From Rhynchopus euleeides (taxonomy: Eukaryota; Euglenozoa; Diplonemea; Diplonemida; Diplonemidae): a stretch of DNA of 64,000 bases. Both the position numbers and the translations under genes were made by a program. Shown piece after piece: positions 9,258-18,970 of the stretch. The notes beneath the pieces were generated by a model. The model searched no databases. It was not told the origin of the DNA and saw nothing but the letters and a program-made list of their open reading frames with translations. Each line of letters begins with the position of its first letter. Within the stretch, counting starts at the first letter, position 1. The stretch is from NCBI GenBank assembly GCA_963210315.1, contig OY723237.1, positions 744,001-808,000 on the forward strand, given 5' to 3'.

Positions 9258-10402
9258 GGCCATATGTGTGTGAGAAAGTGCCATTTTTCAGGTTGGCAAA
9301 AAATCGAACTTCTGGGTCAAAAAAACCACACAAAGTGCCCCAGACCACTCCGGAAACGGGTTATCGGTCGGTTTTGACCCCTTTTGACACCCGGAGAGGG
9401 TCAGAATCACGATGTCGAAAAAAGTGCCCACCGGTGGTACCTGTGGGCATTTCTGCTGAGTCCCCAAATCGGAGTCTCCATATTTTCTACCCCGGAAACG
9501 CCTCGGATTGGTGTGTGTGCATTTGGAGGATGAAGAAACGGGCGGAGGGGTGTATTGAGACCCCACTGTGACCTCAATGATGTCATTTTCTTCAAGTCTG
9601 GCGTGAGGGCGATGTTGTCATCCTCAGCCAGCTCTGGCAACCCCCTAACTTCATCCGCTTCAGTGAACTGCGTCAGGCAGCCAATGAAGTTTAACCGTCC
9701 GCCACGATCCCTCGGCACGTGGAATACGGACATGGTTACAGTCCTCGAGTTCAGCATCCGTTGGGATTAAAGAACCACCAGCCATCATGAGACTTTTTGC
9801 ACTGTGCTTACACTGCGCCAGCTGGGCAGTACGGCTCAGGTTTGCAGTTGGGGCATGATCAAGTACTTGTGACGCTGTCCCGTGGCATCCTTCCACAAAA
9901 TCGTTACTTCCCGGCAGTACTGCAACTTCCTCGGGAAACTCGTCGAATGCGGACTCGTCCTTCTCAAGGAGAGAACGATATCCATCTTGGATGGCATGGC
10001 GGTGGCCACCGGTGGGCACCAGTTTGCTGCATTCCTTGCTGTTGCTGAACCACTTCATTCTCGGACCGTTGGCCATCCACAGCGGTATTTTCGAGTTTGG
10101 CTGCACTGTTTGATGACTGGCTTCTCGGAATCGTCCTTCCCAGGGTTACTGGGTGATTGATACTCATGTGTTGTGGTGGTGGGCAAAATAGAAGGGGTGG
10201 GCAGGTACCACCGGTGGGCACTATTTTCGCCATCGTGATTCTGGGGCAATGGGGGCTCCAATAATGGTCAAAACCGCCGGAAAACCAGTTTCCGGAGTGG
10301 TTTGGAGAGGGTTTTGGGGTCAGAACCACCTAGAAGGTCGATTTTTTGCAAAACCGAAATTTTCGGTTTTCTCACGCTTTTAAACGGACATATGGCCCCC
10401 CC
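9258..10402 (-). mobile_element. TIR element Q (GGGGGGGCCATATG-type end)
   Basis: Long, imperfect terminal inverted repeats of roughly 200 bp pair about 9258-9450 with about 10190-10402. Landmarks on both arms are GGCCATATGT, ACCACTCCGGAAAC and GTGCCCACCGGTGGTACC. The right end is CATATGGCCCCCCC followed by TA, which is also the TA flanking the next element (10405). Layout and motif order resemble the elements at 36550-38080 and 43004-44339, so all three probably belong to one superfamily. The interior carries a decayed minus-strand gene. Confidence 0.7.
9407..10106 (-). pseudogene. Decayed element-encoded protein
   Basis: Minus-strand frames 9660-10106 and 9407-9757 overlap and look like one protein split by frameshift. 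Segments such as SLLEKDESAFDEFPEEVAV and GCLTQFTEADEVRGLPELAE read like ordinary globular protein. No transposase motif was recognised. Position inside the TIRs suggests a relic of the mobility gene or a captured host fragment. Confidence 0.4.
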
Positions 10403-10429
10403 TACTGGGGGGGGCTAAATAGAAGGGGG

Positions 10430-10924
10430 TGGCCGAATAGAAGGGGGGGGTCTGGAAATTCGAAATCCAGAAAATTTTAGGCCGAATACAAGGGGGGGGG
10501 TCTTGTATTCGGCGGTCCGTGAATTTTGGCCAATTTTCAAATTTTCAGCCTGTTATTCCAGTCCTAACAGACGCCCCATGGTCAAAATGACCCCACTGCG
10601 ATTCGCACGGAATCCAAACATTCAAAAGAACAGGGTTTTGGACACCAGTGTGGGGGTCCTCACAGGTGGCTGACTCCTGGGAATATCCTCCCATTATCAG
10701 GAGCCAAATCAGGCCCACATTTCATGGGTGAAACTTGGCACCTCCGCCCACAAAATGACCCCACCACGATCCGCACGGATTCCGAATAGTGCAATGGAAG
10801 GCGAAAATCGCGATTCCACGAGGTCACCTGGAGCAAAATTCACCAAAATTTGGAAAAATCACGGACCGCCGAATACAAGACCCCCCCCCTTGTATTCGGC
10901 CACCCCCTTGTATTTGGCCACCCA
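10430..10924. repeat. Fold-back repeat with GGCCGAATACAAGG arms
   Basis: Inverted arms near 10440-10545 and 10845-10924 share GGCCGAATA.AAGGGGG, CTTGTATTCGGCGGTCCGTG and adjoining sequence. Between them are two diverged copies (about 10572-10645 and 10745-10795) of a block containing AATGACCCCACTGCGAT; a third copy lies at about 41702-41780. No gene. Confidence 0.6.
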
Positions 10925-11199
10925 CTGCAAAAATTGCCCAAAATTTTGGGTTTTTGAAAACCCCCACACGGTGGACTCCAGCGGGGGTAGGGTAACCCTT
11001 TTCGGGAGTCTCAACTAGGGGGAGTCCAACTCCCGCTAGCGGGAGTCTGACTCCCCCTAGCGGGAGTCTTTCACCTATTTTCACTCATTTTTCCCATGAT
11101 ACCTATGCAATGTGGCACTCGTCACTGAAGTACAGCCACACACACACACACCAAACGGACGTTTCCACCCATCCCAGCTCGCAGACCTGATTCACAAAA

Positions 11200-12201
11200 A
11201 TGGGGAAGACGACAACGAAGCCGGCAGTGAAGGTGGCAGCGAAGCCGGCGGCGAAGTCGAGTAAGAAGAAGAAGAGCGCAGAGAGTCCCGAGGCTGCGGA
11301 GGCGACGAACATTGTGGCTGATTTTTGCACGGCCTTCCTCGTTAAAAAAGGGGGAAGTGTGCTGACACTGGGATCCATTAGAAGGCTCCTAGCAACGGTG
11401 TTGACCGGCAAGGAGCTCCACCAGCACAGCACCCAGGTGGCCAACGCCATCACCGCCGTATTCCCTGACATGGACAAGCTCGCTGTGAGGGAGGTCGAGA
11501 TGATGCAGAAGGACGGCACCCTCCCCGCCACCTACAGGGTTGAGGTGAAGCGCGGGAAGGTGCAAGACACCAAGTTGGTGGGTGTCACCCTCAAGCCAAA
11601 GATGCCCTTGGCTTGGGCGGAGGAGGGCCACAAGAAGAATCCGCTGTACCAGCGGGTCCTTGCTGCGCTTGCCCCGGCCTACAAGGAGGTCGAGATGAAC
11701 AACGTGTACACTGCCGTGCAGCAGGAGGAGGATACTACGACGAAGAATGTGATGCAGCACTTCCCGGTGGTCACCCCGTTGCCTGGGGCAGCCAACGTGC
11801 ATGTGGTGATGCTCGAGGGGCTGTTGACCCGGGTTGAGTTTTCAGTGACAGGCCTGCAGGTGTCGCTGACGTGTCTTCGCGTGGTCCACGAGGGTTCGAC
11901 AATCCCCAGCGGCACATACACCGCCACCTATTTCCTCCCCAGGAGCCCTGCCGATGGCGAGCCCATCACCTGCGAGCAGGTGGAGGGGCAGTTGGCCCTG
12001 TGGAAGGTCACCGTTCCTTTGGAACAGCCCCGCGCCACGGTGACCGGCTCAGGCCAGGCCAACACCTCCACCGTGGGGAGGTACAAGGACCTGCTGGGGA
12101 TCGACCTCGCACAGCCTGAGGTCCCCGACACAGAGGAAGAAGCCCCTCCGAGCATCCCGCAGGCCATCACAGTGGAGGAGGACGACATGGACACCCTCTG
12201 A
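11200..12201 (+). CDS. ORF1 of the CACGGTGG element (Lys/Ala-rich N-terminus)
   Basis: 333 aa, starting 233 bp inside the left terminus. The N-terminus is a basic K/A-rich tail (TTTKPAVKVAAKPAAKSSKK) resembling linker-histone or nucleic-acid-binding tails. A helical segment follows (about residues 30-110), then a probable beta-rich region (NVHVVMLEGLLTRVEF, GTYTATYFLPRSP) and an acidic C-terminus (VEEDDMDTL). No catalytic motif was recognised. A copy of its first third lies inverted at about 39800-40180 in the second element, with indels. The association with ORF2 in two copies suggests an accessory DNA-binding or packaging protein. Function unknown. Confidence 0.65.
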   Translation: MGKTTTKPAVKVAAKPAAKSSKKKKSAESPEAAEATNIVADFCTAFLVKKGGSVLTLGSIRRLLATVLTGKELHQHSTQVANAITAVFPDMDKLAVREVEMMQKDGTLPATYRVEVKRGKVQDTKLVGVTLKPKMPLAWAEEGHKKNPLYQRVLAALAPAYKEVEMNNVYTAVQQEEDTTTKNVMQHFPVVTPLPGAANVHVVMLEGLLTRVEFSVTGLQVSLTCLRVVHEGSTIPSGTYTATYFLPRSPADGEPITCEQVEGQLALWKVTVPLEQPRATVTGSGQANTSTVGRYKDLLGIDLAQPEVPDTEEEAPPSIPQAITVEEDDMDTL

Positions 12202-12381
12202 GGGAAGCTGGCTGTGCATCAGCCTGCGGAAGTTGAATGATCAGACTGTCATGGAAGCCACAAACCCCACACTCCAAAACATCGACAGTTTTTTCGCTTG
12301 GCTACATCTGACGTGGTGTGTGTGTTGCAACCTTATTCGGCTCCACTCACACTCGCTCTCACAGGTGTCACAGGGGGTATT

Positions 12382-12523
12382 TTTAAGCACATGCATGATG
12401 CGTAAAAGTGTAGGAGTGCTTCCGACGACCTGCTTCTTTTCAGTGTGTCTTGCTATTTCGTGTTCACATGTGCTCCACACCCACATCAAAGCAGCAGGCT
12501 AGGGTGGTGGAAGCGTCAACGCA
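12382..12523 (+). repeat. Split direct repeat A1
   Basis: A 140-bp unit from TTTTAAGCACATGCATGATG to GGTGGAAGCGTCAACGCA, identical or nearly so to A2 (about 17009-17151). A diverged inverted relative lies at 58322-58440. Confidence 0.9.
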
Positions 12524-12599
12524 AACTTAAAATTTTTGGTGAAGACGCAACATCACTACTGAGACGAGCCGGCGCGCCTGAGAGTAACCACCTTAGCAA

Positions 12600-13180
12600 C
12601 GTCATAGTGTGATTGAGACCAGAGCAGAGACAGAAGACAACGCCAGAGTGCGAACTGAGACCGAACACCGCCTGAGTGTGGAGTGAGACCGGAGTAGCGA
12701 CAGAAGACAACGGAGCAGCGACAGAAGACACGCCTGAGTGCGAATTGAGACCGAACATCGCCTGAGTGCGAAGCAAGATCGGAGTAGCGACAGAAGACAA
12801 CGGAGCAGCGACAGAAGACACGCCTGAGTGCGAATTGAGACCGAACACCGCCTGAGTGCGAAGCGAGATCGGAGTAGCGACAGAAGACAACGGAGCAGCG
12901 ACAGAAGACACGCCTGAGTGCGAATTGAGACCGAACACCGCCTGAGTGCGAAGCGAGATCGGAGTAGCGACAGAAGACAACGGAGCAGCGACAGAAGACA
13001 CGCCTGAGTGCGAATTGAGACCTAACACCGCCTGAGTGCGAAGCAAGATCGGAGTAGCGACAGAAGACAACGCCAGAGTGCGAATTGAGGCCGAACACCG
13101 CCTGAGTGTGAAGTGAGACCGGAGTAGCGACAGAAGACAACGGAGCGGCGACAGAAGACAACGCCTGAGTGCGACGACCA
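12600..13180 (+). repeat. 90-bp tandem repeat in the retroelement leader
   Basis: Exact 90-bp spacing is visible at 12721, 12811, 12901 and 12991 (ACAGAAGACACGCCTGAGTG), with diverged partial units on both sides. Each unit holds two CGACAGAAGACA sub-repeats. The array lies between A1 and the gag start, so it is 5' leader. Long minus-strand frames here (12516-13304) are a by-product of the array. Confidence 0.9.
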
Positions 13181-13206
13181 GTAGCGGAAGACAGGACACG
13201 CGCAAA

Positions 13207-14187
13207 ATGGAGGTGGCAGATTGGAGTGCGGTGCCCGTACCCTCCCTCGCGGAGGGCGACTCAGCCCCCCCCCTCTCCCACTGTGTGTTCCCAACCTGCT
13301 CCACTGCCCACTCCCCTCCAGCCGCGTTCGGATGCCACGGATGTGGTCAGAGGGCCACGAAGACCTGCGTGCGGGCCAGGCTGAAGAAGTCAGCTGAGCC
13401 TTTTCTGGAGGCCGCGGGCGAGAAGGGCTGGGTATGCCCGATGTGCGCGTGGGCGCAGACGCAGGTCGAGGAAGCGATGGCGGAGGATGACGTGGCTGTG
13501 CCAGAAGCGATTCCCGCCCCGCCGGGAGTGCCTCCGCCTGCCCAGAACGGGGACCTCGCGAAGCGGGTATCGGTGCTGGAGGAACTGGTGGCACGTCTGC
13601 AGATCAGGGTGCAGGACGCCGAGGCGGGCCTTCCCGCAGACTTCTCCCCCTTCGTCGTCGCCACGTGGGGGGCAGTGGAGAAGCCGGTGATTCGCAGGCA
13701 GATTCGGGCGGAGATCTCGAGGGTCTTCCGCGAGGCTGCGATCCCCCCACCCAGCTCCGAGATGTCGGGGGACGGCGAAGAGACGCTCCGCTCCCTCTTC
13801 GAGCGGTTCGACGACACTCTCGCCCTCATCACCCCGGGCGCCAACAAGGCGGACTACACCCGCTCCCTGCACCGCACCATCGTCGAAATGACGGCGATCA
13901 CCCAGCTGAAAGGCGTAGCGGCTAAACTCCACTACATGCAGAAAGGGAAGTCGGAGACGGTCTCGACCTTCACCGTGACGAAGCACAGGGACCTGCTCGA
14001 TGACGCCATGGTTGAGCAACGAAAGGCCTGGGCCCGGAAGCACCAGTCGATCATGACGTCGGCACGCCAGACGCACACCTCGGGATACACCCCGTACCCG
14101 GACGTCAACAGGGGAAAGGGAGGCAAGCCGGGAAAGGGAAAGGGAAAGAAAGGGGTCGGAGCCGCACAACAGGACAGGGACTACTGA
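13207..14187 (+). CDS. Gag-like protein with Cys-rich zinc-binding N-terminus
   Basis: 326 aa. The N-terminus has an ordered Cys pattern, Cys26-x4-Cys31-x11-Cys43-x2-Cys46-x7-Cys54-x22-Cys77-x2-Cys80, with TAH just after the second Cys. The gag-like ORF at 28053-29090 has the same spacing (22 replaced by 23), so this is a conserved zinc-binding module of these elements. A short coiled coil follows (NGDLAKRVSVLEELVARLQI), then a helical body and a Gly/Lys-rich tail (GKGGKPGKGKGKKG) suited to RNA binding. The expected role is nucleoprotein assembly. The stop is 21 bp before the recombinase ATG. Confidence 0.8.
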   Translation: MEVADWSAVPVPSLAEGDSAPPLSHCVFPTCSTAHSPPAAFGCHGCGQRATKTCVRARLKKSAEPFLEAAGEKGWVCPMCAWAQTQVEEAMAEDDVAVPEAIPAPPGVPPPAQNGDLAKRVSVLEELVARLQIRVQDAEAGLPADFSPFVVATWGAVEKPVIRRQIRAEISRVFREAAIPPPSSEMSGDGEETLRSLFERFDDTLALITPGANKADYTRSLHRTIVEMTAITQLKGVAAKLHYMQKGKSETVSTFTVTKHRDLLDDAMVEQRKAWARKHQSIMTSARQTHTSGYTPYPDVNRGKGGKPGKGKGKKGVGAAQQDRDY

Positions 14188-14208
14188 CTCGACGAATCAC
14201 CCGACCAG

Positions 14209-15207
14209 ATGATTCCCCAACCTCCGCCACCCCAGACACCCCCGACACCCCCGACGCCATACTCGTTTATCCTTGCCAAGCCAGCAGGAAAGGCGAGACT
14301 CAAGCAGCAGACTCTTTCCCCTTCAGCGCGACGCATCATCAAGGAGGCAGCGGAGGAGGCCATCGCCGGGGCTCTGGCCACGTCGTACTGGGAGGCCCTG
14401 AGACGCAGCTACGAGCGCTACAGGGAGTTCAGGGTGGAATGGGAGACCTCGGAGAAGGTGCGGATGGGACACGACGAAGGTGTGATACTGTGGATCACAC
14501 ACCTGAGGGTGAATGGCCTAGCCACAACATCGGCCCTGCAGTACCTCGTGAACGTGACGGCGGGTCTGAAGAGATTCGAAGGCTGGGTCAACGAGGGACA
14601 ACTTCTGCGCGATTTCCGCAGGGGGCTCAAACGGGATGGAGGCCTCAAGCCCGCGAAGCAGGCGAAACCGGCGACGCTGGGGCAAGTGACGGCTGCTATC
14701 GCGAAGGAAACCCGCCCGTTGGTGAAGCTGGCGATCGGCATGATGTGGAGCGGTGCAGCGAGAGCTTCGGATGTACTGCGTTTGTCCCCGGGGGAGATCA
14801 CGCCGACAGAGGGGACGGACACTATAACAATCGTGTGGACGCAGACAAAGTCGGACCATTTCCGCCTCGGGAAGACTACCGGGATGATACTACAGCCTCA
14901 CCTCCGACAGATCCTGATCAGCCGCCTGCAGGACATCAGCGGGGAGCAGCCGGTCTTTCCGGAGCAAGCCGTGACGTACCGGAGCATCGCCATCGCACTC
15001 AAGCACATCGACCAGGAACTCACACCACACTCCCTCCGGCGGGGCGCCCTCACAACCCTGGCCAGACAGGGGGTTCCTCTGGACAAGCTGCAGTTGATTT
15101 CCCGACATTCATCAGTGGACGCAGTCCTGAGGTACGTGCCAGCGGCGGTGACGCAAAGAGTATCAGAGACGGGATCGCTGTCCCGCCGCCTCGTAGACAC
15201 ACAATAA
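14209..15207 (+). CDS. Tyrosine recombinase
   Basis: 332 aa. Catalytic residues of the tyrosine recombinase/integrase family are in place: Arg185 (GAARASDVLRL), Lys in QTKSDHFRLG, His274-x-x-Arg277 (TPHSLRRGAL), His300 (ISRHSS) and Tyr309 (LRYVPA). The enzyme would integrate circular cDNA by site-specific recombination, replacing a DDE integrase, which explains the lack of target duplication. The N-terminal core-binding part spans roughly residues 30-140. It follows the gag-like frame closely, and the RT frame is open across its 3' half in another phase, so translational coupling or recoding is possible. Confidence 0.9.
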   Translation: MIPQPPPPQTPPTPPTPYSFILAKPAGKARLKQQTLSPSARRIIKEAAEEAIAGALATSYWEALRRSYERYREFRVEWETSEKVRMGHDEGVILWITHLRVNGLATTSALQYLVNVTAGLKRFEGWVNEGQLLRDFRRGLKRDGGLKPAKQAKPATLGQVTAAIAKETRPLVKLAIGMMWSGAARASDVLRLSPGEITPTEGTDTITIVWTQTKSDHFRLGKTTGMILQPHLRQILISRLQDISGEQPVFPEQAVTYRSIAIALKHIDQELTPHSLRRGALTTLARQGVPLDKLQLISRHSSVDAVLRYVPAAVTQRVSETGSLSRRLVDTQ

Positions 15208-15251
15208 AACAGCTGGAGTGGGCACAGGCGTACGATGAGCCAGATGACGAC

Positions 15252-16871
15252 ATGGGGCCAGGCGTCGAGAGCATCTACGGTGAGGACGTGGGTATATCGT
15301 GTGGTGATACAGTCGTGCGACCTCCCTCTACTCCAGATTACGCAGGCCACAACGACAACATTGCGCCAATCAGCGAGAACAGGCTGAACTTCCAACGCCT
15401 GCGGGAGATCGACACACACGGCGAGCTGCAAGGGGTGCTGGAGGCCATCACAGATGTTCAGGCTTTCCAGTCTCTCTTTCACGAAGCGGGCGCAGAGAAG
15501 ATTCGGGAGTGGAGAGAATTCCCGGTGTCCCACTACATCCTGCAACACCTACAAGCCCTGGAGGGTTACGGAGTGCTGAAGCGCCGGGAAGGGCGTGAAA
15601 ACCCGAAATGTGTGATGCCGGCGTACACAGTGACCAAGAAGAGCGGGGGACTCCGATTCATATGCGACGCGCGGCTGCTCAACGAGTGCATGCAGCGGCC
15701 TCCCGAGATGCGACTGAGCCACATCACAGACCTGGTGAGGCGTGTCAAAGAGGCTTCGTGGGTGTACTTGGCCGATGCCCGCTCATGGTTCTACCAATTC
15801 GAGCTGGCTGAGGACATCCGGCCCTACTTCGCGGTATTCGTCGGCGGCCAACGAGGAGACTTCATCAAGACACACCTCGCAGTGATGTGCATGGGATGGT
15901 CACACGCCCCGGCCATAGCACACAGAGCAGCGCGCGCCCTCCTCCCTCCCGAAGCGGGCGAGACCTGGATTGACAACTTTGTGATCGTCGGAACGACACG
16001 GGAGGAGGCCACAGCGAAATACAGGTCCTTTCAAGAGAAGTGCACATATGTGGGGGTGGAACTCAACCAGGATGATCCGCAGATGGGCGTGCCATTACAG
16101 CAGTTCGACACGTTCGGGATCCAGTTCGACTTACGCAGCCATCGACACCGCATGACAGAGAAGTGGGTGACAAAGGTGATCGAACGCGACGAAGTGCAGG
16201 ACATCAGGGGAGGCCAGGTGACCCCGCGCAGATTCTACAAAGTGTTCGGCAGCCTGGTGTGGCACGGATACGTGATGTCGATCCCACTATGCTACATGCC
16301 GGCTTCCCTGTCTTTCATCAGGAGGATAGCACGTGACGCGAAGCGCTGCGCAAGCGAGTGGGACATTCCGCGCCCCGTTCCCGCAGCAGTGATACAGGAG
16401 ATCGTGCGGCGTCTACAGACCCTACACAACAACGACTGGCGGGGGCGGGACCCGACGAGGCGCGTCACGGTATGGTCGGATGCATCGAGCGAGGAGTGGG
16501 CAGCAAAGCTCACCATCTACGGGCGGACCATCGTGTCGCAGGGGACGTTCAGCGACGCAGACCGCCCAAAACACATATACCTGAAGGAGCTCGGGGCCGC
16601 TCTGCAGGCAATTCGACTGGCGTCAGCACACGTACAAGCGGCGGTGCTCGTGACCAAGATAGACAACAAGGCAGCCATGTTCTCCACAGCCAAGGGTCAC
16701 AGCGCGAACTACGCTGGCAACATCATCCTGCAGCAGATGCACGGCACAGCAGCGGCTCACGGCACGGTTTTGGCGCCTGAATGGGTTCCAACTGACCAAC
16801 AGGAAGCGGATTGCTACACACGAGGAGTGAAGGCAACATACAATTATCCGCTCCCGACTCTTACCCTATGA
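15252..16871 (+). CDS. Reverse transcriptase-RNase H
   Basis: 539 aa from the ATG at 15252; the frame is open back to 14439, overlapping the recombinase, but that upstream part has no RT character. RT motifs: ECMQRPPEMRLSHI, motif A YLADARSWFYQFEL (Asp175), MGWSHAPAIAH, and motif C TWIDNFVIVG (Asp241-Asn242), where most RTs have two Asp. RNase H residues are present: SDASSEEW (Asp410), LKELGAAL (Glu446), KIDNKAAM (Asp471), EADCYT (Asp520). The enzyme copies the element's RNA and removes the template. The stop is 86 bp before repeat B1. Confidence 0.9.
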   Translation: MGPGVESIYGEDVGISCGDTVVRPPSTPDYAGHNDNIAPISENRLNFQRLREIDTHGELQGVLEAITDVQAFQSLFHEAGAEKIREWREFPVSHYILQHLQALEGYGVLKRREGRENPKCVMPAYTVTKKSGGLRFICDARLLNECMQRPPEMRLSHITDLVRRVKEASWVYLADARSWFYQFELAEDIRPYFAVFVGGQRGDFIKTHLAVMCMGWSHAPAIAHRAARALLPPEAGETWIDNFVIVGTTREEATAKYRSFQEKCTYVGVELNQDDPQMGVPLQQFDTFGIQFDLRSHRHRMTEKWVTKVIERDEVQDIRGGQVTPRRFYKVFGSLVWHGYVMSIPLCYMPASLSFIRRIARDAKRCASEWDIPRPVPAAVIQEIVRRLQTLHNNDWRGRDPTRRVTVWSDASSEEWAAKLTIYGRTIVSQGTFSDADRPKHIYLKELGAALQAIRLASAHVQAAVLVTKIDNKAAMFSTAKGHSANYAGNIILQQMHGTAAAHGTVLAPEWVPTDQQEADCYTRGVKATYNYPLPTLTL

Positions 16872-16957
16872 CACCTATCCCGAACCGAATAGCGGACACA
16901 ACAGCCACCGCGGTGGTTCGTGACCACCACGTTCCTAAGGGATCCTCAGGGTCCAGG

Positions 16958-17187
16958 TGGAAGCGTCAACGCATCATTAAGGAAGAAGGAAGCACGGTCG
17001 CTACGCTTTTTAAGCACATGCATGATGCGTAAAAGTGTAGGAGTGCTTCCGACGACCTGCTTCTTTTCAGTGTGTCTTGCTATTTCGTGTTCACATGTGC
17101 TCCACACCCACATCAAAGCAGCAGGCTAGGGTGGTGGAAGCGTCAACGCATCATTAAGGAAGAAGGAAGCACGGTCGCTACGCTTTT
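16958..17187 (+). repeat. Split direct repeats B1-A2-B2
   Basis: B1 (16958 to about 17010) and B2 (17134-17187) share TGGAAGCGTCAACGCATC, then a stretch ending GGTCGCTACGCTTTT; A2 (about 17009-17151) repeats A1. This is the 3' end of a PAT/Ngaro/VIPER-type element. Near-identity of A1/A2 and B1/B2 suggests recent insertion. Confidence 0.9.
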
Positions 17188-17208
17188 CAAGACCCATGCC
17201 ATCGAACC

Positions 17209-18970
17209 ATGTCGAATGCAAATGAAGCGAAGAGTCTCGGGAAGACTCTTGCTGCCAACCGGCATGCCCTTCGGATGTCTCAACGGACACTCGCCAAGGT
17301 CAACCAGCTTCATAAGGAGCGTGTTGGTGAGAACCTGGGTGTGTCACGAAAGCGACTCCGCGAAATGGAGAAGCCTGCCTGCGAACGTGTTGAATGGCGC
17401 CTTTCCCGTGGTTTGCTCGGGGCATTTGAGTTCCTCGAAGAAGAGGCGGGAGAATCATCGACAATGCAGTGTAGCGTGCCACTTCTCGGCGTCATGTACA
17501 CGGACGGATACACGCCACGTAATTCATTACGTTCCGATAACGCACGTGTCCGTCTGTCTCTCGGGGTCATCAATCCCGAAAACACGATGACTGCGCCGGG
17601 TATTACTTTCTCAGACCTTCCGAAAGGTGATCACAAGCTGTTCCAAAATCACGCGTTGCTGCAACAGATCATGAGGCTGCACAAAGCGAAAATCTTCCGA
17701 GGGGTGCATGTCGCGAGTGTGTCCATAGCAAGAATAACCGCCGACCATGCTGAGCAGTGGGCAACAATGAGGCGATGCGGGGGGCGAGGGCACCGATGCT
17801 CACTGTGCGACATCCCAGAAGAACGCTGGTATCAACAGGTGCATCGATACCCGCACCTGACTCTCTCTGAGATGAAAGAGGCTGGCTACCCCTCCCTCTT
17901 GGCAGGTGTGCTTCCCAATGCCCGCTACGTCACCCCAGCACTCCATGACTGCAAGGGGCTCGCCATGCGGCTGATCAGGGTACTGGATGAGACAACAAAA
18001 AAAAATATTCGACAAGACCTGTACAAACCTTGCACTGAATGTGTCGCAGAATGGGACAGGTGCTCAGTTCCGGAAGGTCGTGCTTGCCATGTCACAGGAC
18101 ACCACCTACAAGGGCTTGTTCCGCTACCTCTTTGTCTCCCTTGCAGACCTCATGCATTTCCGGTATGCAGACATCCCCTGGCGCTTCTGGGGATGCAAGG
18201 ATGAGTCAGCCCGGATTCCCTTCTTGCGTGCTCGGATCTCAGGGCATATATTTCACTGGTTGATGGAGCATGCCGAAAAGGGATCAACGCGCAATGCCTA
18301 CGTACACAGTCTCCATCATTGGTGGGCTCCAGAAGATGCAGTGCCTCTGCAGAACAACGACAAATTTGAAGAAGCAGAGAACGGACATCGCAAGAAAGAT
18401 GCCGTTACAATCGCCAGCTCCGCAACTTACGAGAGAGATCTTGCAATGGCAGAAGAGAAGCGGCGCGAATCGGGCATGCCTTGGAAGGTTGCGCACCTGT
18501 CGCAGGACGGGATCCTCGGGTATAGAGAAGTCATTCTGTGTCCGTGTCTGCACACCCGACACGCTCATAGATTGGCTGTGTATGTTCTTTGCACACAGTT
18601 GACACAGCTGCAGAAGGGGTTTGTGCACTGCAACACACAGGACTTCGTTGAACCCAGCAGCGCGCCCTACTTCCTGTTCCGGTTCCCCGAAGGACACCGC
18701 AAATTATCGCTCTGCTTGTGCAAAATGCCAATCCCGCTGGGGGCGACTTTCACACCATTCGTGTCATCCGAGGCGACTTTGAGCACGCTTGACCAACGCG
18801 CACAGCAGGAGGGGGATGACAGTTCTGACGAAGAAGATGAGGAAAGCCTGCAGGATGGTTTGTCTTGCCCAAGGTGTAACACAACTACGACAGGCGACGG
18901 CCGCACTTTGACACCTCAAATTCTAACCGCTCACCTCCGCAGGTGCAGCCGCTACCAGGAGGATAGGTAG
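17209..18970 (+). pseudogene. ORF2 of the CACGGTGG element: candidate DDE-type transposase, split at an A-run
   Basis: Frame one runs 17209-18204 and the continuation is in another frame (17987-18970). They join at a run of nine A (about 17996-18004); eight A would give one protein of about 585 aa. Visible features: basic helical N-terminus; MYTDGYTP (Asp99-Gly100), possible first catalytic Asp; CSLC (Cys197-x2-Cys200), zinc-knuckle-like; PALHDCKGLA (His246-Asp247), possible second catalytic region; LFRYLFVSLADLMHFRYAD; an acidic stretch; and a C-terminal C-x2-C...H motif (CPRCNTT...LTAHLRRC). The second copy (38398-39534) has seven A at the same site and further indels. Transposase identity is inference from motif order and position inside the terminal repeats. 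Confidence 0.55.

Larger units (their letters stand above)
12382..17187 (+). mobile_element. VIPER-like tyrosine-recombinase retrotransposon, structurally complete
   Basis: Split direct repeats are intact: A1 at the left end, then a leader with 90-bp tandem repeats, gag-like ORF, tyrosine recombinase, RT/RNase H, then B1-A2-B2 at the right end. Insertion lies between ORF1 and ORF2 of the CACGGTGG element, 21 bp before the ORF2 start codon. Like other recombinase retroelements it has no obvious target duplication. Recombinase before RT is the order described for VIPER, and differs from DIRS/Ngaro, where the recombinase is last. All three frames are open. Confidence 0.88.

Noticed and set aside
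12516-13304. 262-aa minus-strand frame with repeated SGLTSHSGGVRSQFAL-like units
   Set aside because: It is the reverse reading of the 90-bp tandem array in the retroelement leader; repeats with a period divisible by three stay open without selection.
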